The notes under the pieces: generated by a model
The model's input: the letters and a program-made list of their open reading frames with translations, nothing else
Databases searched by the model: none
What the model was told of the DNA's origin: nothing
Position numbers and translations under genes: made by a program
Shown: piece by piece, positions 57,060 through 64,000 of the stretch
Layout of the letters: every line of letters starts with the position of its first letter
Numbering within the stretch: the first letter of the stretch is position 1
Source: Sarcocystis neurona
Lineage: Eukaryota > Apicomplexa > Conoidasida > Eucoccidiorida > Sarcocystidae
Direction of reading: 5' to 3'
Assembly: GCA_000727475.1 (NCBI GenBank)
Contig: KL647289.1
Location: 1,614,036-1,678,035, forward strand
DNA length: 64,000 nt

Positions 57060-57373
57060 GACATCGGGCCTGCAAAAATATGCTGCTGAGGGCTTTGTTT
57101 CTGCGTTGAAATATTCCTGTGGCGGCTGGATCTGCATGGGAAGCAGCGCGCGAGAAGACCTGCGCGGGAGAGGTTGCCTGCGGTGAATAACGTCAACGAA
57201 CGGTACACCCCACTCTTAGTGCAGGTGAAGAAGTACCATTCGGGTCCAGAGAAAACCACTTCGTTCTGCTGGCCACGATTCTTGCTGTGACACCTGTATT
57301 TGCCGCCGTGCGTAGGCGCGTGGCAGAAGCACGGCATACGCACAGCGCACACTTTCGTAGTAGTAGACTGTAA
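57060..57373 (+). CDS. Last two exons of a small protein with one membrane segment near the C-terminus
   Basis: Exon 57060-57172 (acceptor TTTGAG|, donor AGAG|gttgcc) and exon 57225-57373 (acceptor GTGCAG|, stop TAA at 57371) join in phase across a 52-base intron. The joined sequence reads GLQKYAAEGFVSALKYSCGG, then SSAREDLRGRGEEVPFGSR, a hydrophobic helix HFVLLATILAVTPVFAAV, and a basic tail RRRVAEARHTHS. One membrane segment near the C-terminus with a basic end resembles tail-anchored proteins or small mitochondrial inner-membrane subunits, but the family is not recognised. Upstream exons, entering in phase 2, should lie between 56600 and 57059 and were not found. Confidence 0.45.
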
Positions 57374-58279
57374 TCAGGATGCCTATGCACTTAGCGGTCA
57401 GGCGCAGACTCTGTGCAAAAGGATGATAACGCGTTGAATTCTGCGGTAGGGCCATGGATTCTGCGAAGATGGCGTATGCACAAATGCGCGTGTGGGGGTC
57501 GATATCTGACACTCGAACCGTCTGAGGCCTCCGTTGTCGTACCGCCGTAGACGGCTCAACGGTGTGCGAAACTGCGCCCGCTTCCTCCGCAGAGACACTT
57601 AGGCTCACCTGTGAAGTATTTATACCAATTTCACGCGTGAAGAGGCTCGCGACCGGCAAAGACGCTGACGTATCGCGGAGCACCGGATAGGGTAGCACCG
57701 TCCTCTAGGCGGTTCCAGACAACGCGTATAACAAGTGCCAGTTCGCCCCTCGCAAGTACCCCTGCGGCCTCCTCTAAAGCACTTCCACAAGAATGCACGA
57801 GTATGCGTTTTTAACCAACTATCCCTGCTGATACACTAACCAAGAGGCCGTTTTTACAAACTTCAGTATGTCGAGATAACTCCGTATTCAAGGTCCGCTG
57901 ACCCCTGCCACTGCGCGTTCATTCACGTGAACGCTGGTGGCTCCGAAAGCAGCACGTGGTGGCTACGAAAGTAGCACGTGCCCCTACACACATATGAACA
58001 AAATAATTGGATTAACGCCGTTTCTTCGGCAACTCAGCTGATGCACGCATACGTCTACAGCTATACTTGTCCTGGACGTCGGTATGGACTCCATGAAAAC
58101 ATATATACACAGGTGTATGCAGCCATGCGTGGTAGCCTGTTCACTGTAGCTGCCTGCGTACGGCAGTGTAACCCTCTTCCACTTCGGAGCGGCTCGTCTT
58201 CGGTTGTCGATCCACTAATGCCCTATAACGTAAGTACGTCTGTTCTGTGTTTGTTTCATGCTGACCGGATACAATCTAG

Positions 58280-58383
58280 GCACACGTGCAGTATCTACTC
58301 CGTTGTCCCCTGCGCTGTCACAAGACCAGTGCGTCGAAACTTTGGAGGCGGCAGTTACACTTCATGCAGCCACTCCCTCCAGG
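58280..58383 (+). CDS. Possible isolated exon, gene unresolved
   Basis: Bounded by ATCTAG| and TCCAG|gtgtga, this frame reads TRAVSTPLSPALSQDQCVET then LEAAVTLHAATPS. It looks coding by composition, but no neighbouring exon joins it convincingly. A second doubtful segment further right (about 58826-58920, after GTCGCAG|) reads NAFKEGGDLFLGELLC. Confidence 0.25.
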
Positions 58384-59400
58384 TGTGACGCTTTCCAACA
58401 TGACGTCATGCACGGAAAAGAAATGTGCCGGACAGAGGACAAACAAATGTATGTGCTGGCCACAGTTTGGAGAAGGTCACTCTGCACACAAACACAAACA
58501 CATCGAATGTGAGACAGCTTTCTGCTTGCATGCGTCTGCACTCACTCCTACGTGTCCGCATGTGTTAATCTAGGGATCTGCATAAGTGAGCCGTACGCAG
58601 ATGCAGACATAGAGACACCCGCCCATGTACGAAGGCGTTTTTCCACAACAAAGGTTGTATGTTTATATGGGAGATGGCTGGTTCCGCATGCGGGCATGCT
58701 TTGGTGGTACGCAAGCTCCACTGTATGTCTAACTTTTCTGTCATACTACAACCGTACCGTAAGCGTACGCAAGACAGTACCGCTCTGCGCATGAAACTCA
58801 TCTTCAGTGTGTTTGTCGCAGATAATGCCTTCAAAGAAGGGGGGGACTTATTTCTTGGAGAGCTGCTGTGCATCCCCTGCCACACGTGGTTTGTGAAAGA
58901 TGGTGGTTTTGCAGGCATGTCCCCTTCGCTTCACCTTTATATTCATTTTCCGTGCGACACGTCTACGTACACGTGAACGCATGCGGCGGTACCCTACCAA
59001 GCTTATGCGTGATGAATGCATCTTATAGCATACATGTGATGAATGCGCACAAGGTTGCATATTGTGTGACGGGTGGTAGAAGGCTCGCGCGTAACACAGA
59101 CGGCAGCTGGAAGTGCGTCACTGCAGCCGTGTGGGAGGTTCGACGTGCTTGCCTGCTTACGTGAATACAGTTATGCGCATCCGCATCCGCACAAATGCGT
59201 ATACGCGTACCGCCCGTGGACATTTTTACACAGCCTCAGATACTAATGTACGTAAATGTCAGTCCTTTGGAGGTAAGCGCTTGCCCCCGTATTTCGACTG
59301 TCCCTTCCATTCGTTTGTGGACCTAGAATGATGGTCACAAGGGTGATGTGAATGCATAGGCATATCTGAACGCCTGGACGAGCACGCCTATATGGATCAA

Positions 59401-59422
59401 TGTATATATATATATATATATT
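59401..59422. repeat. TA microsatellite
   Basis: Uninterrupted (TA)n run after TG, in a stretch with no supported gene. Confidence 0.8.
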
Positions 59423-59936
59423 CATCCACATACGTGCTTGTAAGTAGTGCTCCGCAGTGTTCGTCGTTCGAGTAGAAGTACACGCGCCCGGTTACGCACA
59501 CTACTTCGGGTGTCTAATGCCACATTTCTCCTTGCACAAATGTTTGTGTTTCCCGAAATGTGCGAACCCGCTTTTTCAGTCGACTCACCCGACCTGGCAT
59601 ATTACTAAGCAAATCTCCACACGTCTACATGTAGTTTTCAATACTCTACAGCAGAATGTTAAACCACTTTAAACTCAGTTTAAGCACGAAATCGTTACCC
59701 GGCGCGTTGTATGGAGGCTACCTGTGCCTGCACTTCCCACGAGGTAGTGACGATTAAAAATAGTGGACATCCGCTGCGTCGCTGCCATTGAACAGAAAGC
59801 GACTCAACAATGGCGCAGCAGTTCGAAGAAAACTGCGTCGGCAGGAGCAGGAATCAGCAGTGCTTCGCGTGCGTAGCTTGCGGTGTAGCTTGTTCAACGG
59901 ACCCGAGCCACCAGTGACAATTTTGTGCACGCCTGT

Positions 59937-60305
59937 TTTGCCAGTTCTTTCACGTAGATGTATATGAACGTATACGCGCATACCACGTAGGTAGACGATT
60001 ATCTCACAAGTCAAGTAGCTTGCGCACGCGAACGAAGACATTTAGTCATTTGGGCACGCCTGTTTTGTGAATTCTTTCACGTTGGCGTACATATTCTTAC
60101 ACGTGCGTACCACGTACGAAAACGATTTTTTCACAGGTCGAGTAGCTTGCGCACGAATTTGAACGATTTAACCATTTGTGCAGGTCTGTTTTGCCGGTAC
60201 TTTAACGTTGATGTATATAAACCTACACGCTCATACCACGTAGGTAAACCATGTTGCCACAGATCACGCAGCTTGCGCACGCGTACGAAGAGGCTTAGCC
60301 ATGCC
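59937..60305. repeat. Three diverged tandem repeats of about 117-126 bases
   Basis: Units start at 59937, 60054 and 60180. Each begins GCACGCCTGTTTTG or a close variant, then TTTCACGT..ATGTATAT, CATACCACGTAGGTA, a CACA(A/G)(G/A)TC block and GTAGCTTGCGCACG. Units 2 and 3 are the same length and unit 1 is shorter. The copies differ at many positions, so the array is old. The 160-codon plus frame over 60147-60629 crosses the last copy and is probably chance. Confidence 0.85.
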
Positions 60306-62569
60306 CTCGTTCAAATTTGTCCAAGGCCAAAGGAATGTGAGGGTATACCCTTTTCACGCGTGTGGTGCAGCACCGGTTTCGTCGGAGAACCTGTCATAGA
60401 TTACATTGTGACCACTTTTCATCACGCGCCCATTGCGTTTTCGCCGCGTGGAAGCCTAGACGTTGCTTTTATATATGTGATACTTCATTCTAAGGCATCG
60501 ACTGCTGCTCGGGTCCCTCACGGACATCACAAGGACACCGCAGCTTACCCATTTCTGAAGCTTATACCTTTTTTGCCTGTTGTGTCAAACCAGGCCGCAC
60601 GTTTCGCGTGTCGCCGTGCTGTTCCGTGAACTCTTCGAATTTCGTGGTTCCTGCCTGTAGGATTCACAGACTTTCTACTCCCAAGAGGGTCACGACTAGT
60701 TAATGGTGTCACTGTTCTCTCAGTAGGCAGCACTGCACATGACTACATCTCCCCTGATTTTTGATCGTCTGGGAGGCACCAGCTTCCAGTTGCATCAATG
60801 GATTCGTCTTTGACAAATGCTTGCGCCGTAGTGTGTCTCCCAGTAAGATCACCTTGCCTTCCGGCATTGTATCTATATTCAATAATAAAGTAGTGTAGCC
60901 ACATGCGCATACGTTCCACCGTTATAAGGCTGATACTGCAGTCTCAGTGATACGAGCGTATCCACCCGCGTGTGCAGGCCACGTGTGAGCTGTGTACGTC
61001 ACTTTGCTCACACCTAATTCGATTATGAAGACACACACGGGTACGCACAGGGTGACAGTTCGTATGCAAACATGTGCAGAGCGCGGATAGAGCATTAACA
61101 AACACCCATGCGCCAGCGCTTTTGTACGTCAGTTACATGTTACCTTTACCATCTGTCCGCAGACACACGTACGCCAGCGCTGCTGGAAAATAATCCTTTA
61201 TAGTAGCAAAAATGTAGGGGGTGTACCTACCACATGTATGTATACGGTTACCCTGATATTTGCACCTGCATTCGCCCCCGTTTGTCTTTCCGTGTGTCCT
61301 GTCAACGGAGATGTTTACAAACGTGTAGATTCCCGTGTTTCGGCGCGTGCCCACGGGAGTACGCACACACGCGAATACATACAGAAATGTGTGTATCGTC
61401 TACGTATGTAGCTACGCATAAGTGTAGAAGGGCCCAGTCTTTTCTTTCTCCGTCGCTTTCTTTAAGAATTGCCCACCACTTCCAGGAAAGGTTTGCGGTT
61501 GCTGCTACTCTTGCTTCTGTGATGCTTTCCGTTGGTGGTTCTTAACCCTCACGGTGCAGCATTTTCCGTCATTTCTCCTCTTTTCTGCCTACCGGATCGG
61601 TCGGCGGGAGGAAGAGCATGCAGGCGGTTGTTGCGTATGCGTGGCCGCTGGTATCGCCGCGTCCTCGTCAATACGAGTAGATGTCGCTGCATGCATGCGA
61701 CGAAGGATAATGATTTTCTTCAACTCTACCAGTAGGACCGCAAGTCCTCACTGTGCACACTTCCAGTCGCTCGGCCTTCACTTCGCCATTTTCTTTTATT
61801 CTTCCGTGGCTTCCACTGAAGCGGTGCGTCTCTCTCAATCCCTTGCTGGCGTGTCACTGAACGTTGGAAGATGATGGGTGGCTTGTTTTGTTACTGCGCT
61901 GCCGCACCGGTCCGCATGCTTTACACAAAAAGCAACAACGCAACAACACCGGCAGCAGGACCATTCCAGAGCTATAGGCAGTTGTCCTGATAGCGGAACT
62001 GGATTTCCTGTTCCCCTCTTCTGCGTGCTGGTTTATCCGTATCGGCGTACCTTCAGTCTGTTACCGTGTGCCTCTACCTGTGGACGCCTTTCCTCTTTTC
62101 CGCGTGTTCCTTCCGCACGTAGCGCATGTATTGTGTGTTGGCTCTAATTGAGGCACACTCGCCTTTCTGATGATAAACCCTATCCCTGCGCCTTGGTACA
62201 AATTTCTTCTTCAGTCGTTTTACGTTGCAAAGGTTCGACGGTAGTTCCCCATTTTGCTGGCTCGTGTTCTTTCGGCGTCATTCCTGCCCGTCGTCCTCGG
62301 CCGCCTACGCGCTGTTGTTCTCTGTTTTGTCCTCTGCTGCCGAGTTGTCTGCGTACTCTTCCCGACACGTTCCTCCCCCCTCTCCACTCCAAGTGGCATT
62401 TTGCTGGCCCTGCGCGCAACTGTGCCTTCTTTTCCTTTCTTTGTCGATATGTCTCGTCACCGCCTGCTCCTCGCACGCCGCCCCAGGAGTCGATTTACTG
62501 TGGTCGAGAACCCCTCGTTGTGTGCCTTTGGGCCGCGCTGTTGCTGCAACACATTCAGCCAGAAACACA

Positions 62570-64000
62570 CGGAGGCTCAATCGCAGCAGCGTATCAGCAG
62601 CAGCAGGAATACACGCCACCCTGAGACCACCACAAGCAGCAACCCCAACAACGGTGGCGCGGCAGCTGTATGAGCCACACACCCCCCCTTTGTTCGTGTG
62701 CCGCTGCTGCTGCTCCAGCTGCTCACGGTGCCCCGCTGCTGCTGCTCACTGCCTCCTGGTCGCTTCGCTTTCCCACACAGGAAAGCAGAGGTAACAACGG
62801 CGGCTTTGCAAAACCACCTGTTTCCCTCTCTCTCTCCACGTATGGTGCGCGCATCAATCCGGTGCTGTCCCTGCACGAGCGTCGTATGCGTCACTCTCGG
62901 CAGCAGCAACAGCAGCAACAACAGCTCCTGCAAGAGAATTCTCGTAACAGTTATTAAGACAGGCACATCTACGTTGAAGGAGCTGCAGCAACGTCGTGTG
63001 TGCACCGGCGGCAGCAGCCAGCACGAGGTGGAGCGGCAGCAGCAGCAGCTGCCCAACCAGCCACCAGCCGCTGCGGAGGGCTCATTGACCTCGCAGCGCC
63101 TTTTTCACAGTAGCAGCGCCAGCAACACTGCTGGTGTGTGTGCTGCCGCCAGAAGCAGCAGCAACAGCAGCAGCAGCACAGCTGCAGCACCAGGAGCCCG
63201 GCTGCAGCAGCGTTCCCGTTGACCAGCTGCTGCAGCCGCACGCCCAACACAGGCAGCAGCGGCAGCACGGTCATCCGGATTGACTGCAGCACTATCTTTT
63301 GCACAACTTTGGGCTGCAGCACGTACAACGGGGGCTCTGCTACGACAGCAGGCGGAGTCTGACGATGCGCAGTTGCTGCACACCACCGCCTACAGCAAGT
63401 AAAGCAGGACCGGTGGCCAACCACCCAAGAGCACGAGCAGCAGTGGTTGGCGATGCCCGTGGAGTTGCAGGGCCAGCAGGAGCAGGTCGTCACACTGCTG
63501 CTGCCACTCCAGGAAAAGCTGCAGTTGCTGTTGGTCCCGCGGCATGGAACAAACGACTCGCAGCTGGTGAGCCGCAAAAGGACCAGCAGCAGCACTGGGT
63601 CGTGTGCACGCGGCCACTGAGCTACCCCGGAAAAAATGTGGGGCGGCGGCACGTGTGCTGCCTCTGCGCGCCCCTTCCCCGTGCGCATGCAGTCATTCCG
63701 ATTCCCTGCTCAGGCGCTGACAGCAGCGGCACCAGCAGCAGCAGCCACCCCAACAACAGCAGCAGCAGGACGGGTGCGATTAGCAGCGGGACAGCGAGCA
63801 GCAGGAGAAGCAGCAGGAGGGGCAGCATTGACAGCAGCGGGAGTAACGGGGGCACCAGGTAGGACAACATGGGCAGCAGTAACGACGTGCTCGCAGGCGG
63901 TCTGCAAAGCAGCCTTCACAGCGGCTACAGAAGGGCCTGCAGCAGCAGGCGTCGCAGCAGCAGCAAAGACGGCAGCAGACACATTGGCAGCAACAAAAGG
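62570..64000. repeat. Dense CAG/GCA trinucleotide region
   Basis: CAG/GCA units dominate here and keep several frames open on both strands, with Gln, Ala, Ser or Cys/Leu-rich translations depending on frame. Two plus frames look slightly more protein-like (about 63222-63402, SSGLTAALSFAQLWAAARTT; and the Ala/Thr-rich frame from 63800 to the window end). They may be part of a gene that continues past the right edge, which cannot be judged from this window. Confidence 0.5.

Larger units (their letters stand above)
58977..62500. other. Mostly non-coding stretch with repeats
   Basis: Apart from the tandem repeat at 59937 and the microsatellite at 59401 I see no convincing gene. Plus frames at 61532-62624 are pyrimidine-rich (Cys, Ser, Phe, Pro, Leu) with no recognised domain or clear splice pattern. 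Confidence 0.35.

Noticed and set aside
62969..63688. 239-codon minus ORF with a Cys run
   Set aside because: The Cys and Ala runs are the complement of CAG repeats; no domain or splice support, and plus-strand frames are equally open.

Overview
The window is nuclear DNA of an apicomplexan, most likely an eimeriid coccidian (Eimeria, with Cyclospora as the alternative). Three things point this way. Genes are split by many short GT-AG introns. CAG/CTG trinucleotide tracts are spread through exons, introns and intergenic DNA and give Gln, Ala, Ser or Leu/Cys runs depending on frame. The recognisable proteins (a CDKL-type CMGC kinase with a huge low-complexity tail, an S1/P1 nuclease with a Plasmodium-like core, an RNF115/126-like RING ligase) carry long homopolymeric inserts. 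Most long single-frame ORFs here are repeat shadows, so I built gene models by joining short conserved segments at GT-AG sites and checking that intron phases add up.

Layout. 1.2-2.6 kb, minus: unrecognised gene with one EF-hand-like loop. 3.64-13.58 kb, plus: CDKL-like protein kinase, 14 exons, with a tail of about 1,500 residues. 15.1-16.2 kb, plus: possible small N-myristoylated basic protein. 17.4-19.5 kb, plus: unresolved gene with a KEN-box-like segment. 19.73-27.57 kb, plus: RlmI-like SAM-dependent rRNA methyltransferase, 7 exons. 28.8-31.7 kb: isolated coding-like exons, unresolved, on both strands. 31.98-42.34 kb, minus: membrane-anchored S1/P1 nuclease, 8 exons recovered, first exon not found. 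44.9-46.9 kb, plus: possible organelle-targeted protein. 47.6-49.07 kb, minus: unresolved exons. 51.49-56.58 kb, plus: RING-H2 E3 ubiquitin ligase with an apparent frameshift at an 11-G run. 57.06-57.37 kb, plus: last two exons of a small protein with one membrane segment. 58-64 kb: mostly repeats and alanine/glutamine-coding CAG DNA.

The genes do not form a pathway. They are unlinked housekeeping and regulatory functions: kinase signalling, rRNA modification (probably organellar), secreted or surface nucleic acid degradation, and ubiquitination. I saw no rRNA, tRNA, CRISPR array, transposase or telomere-type repeat. The best-supported calls are the four recognisable genes, where every exon phase matches and the key catalytic or metal-binding residues fall in order.
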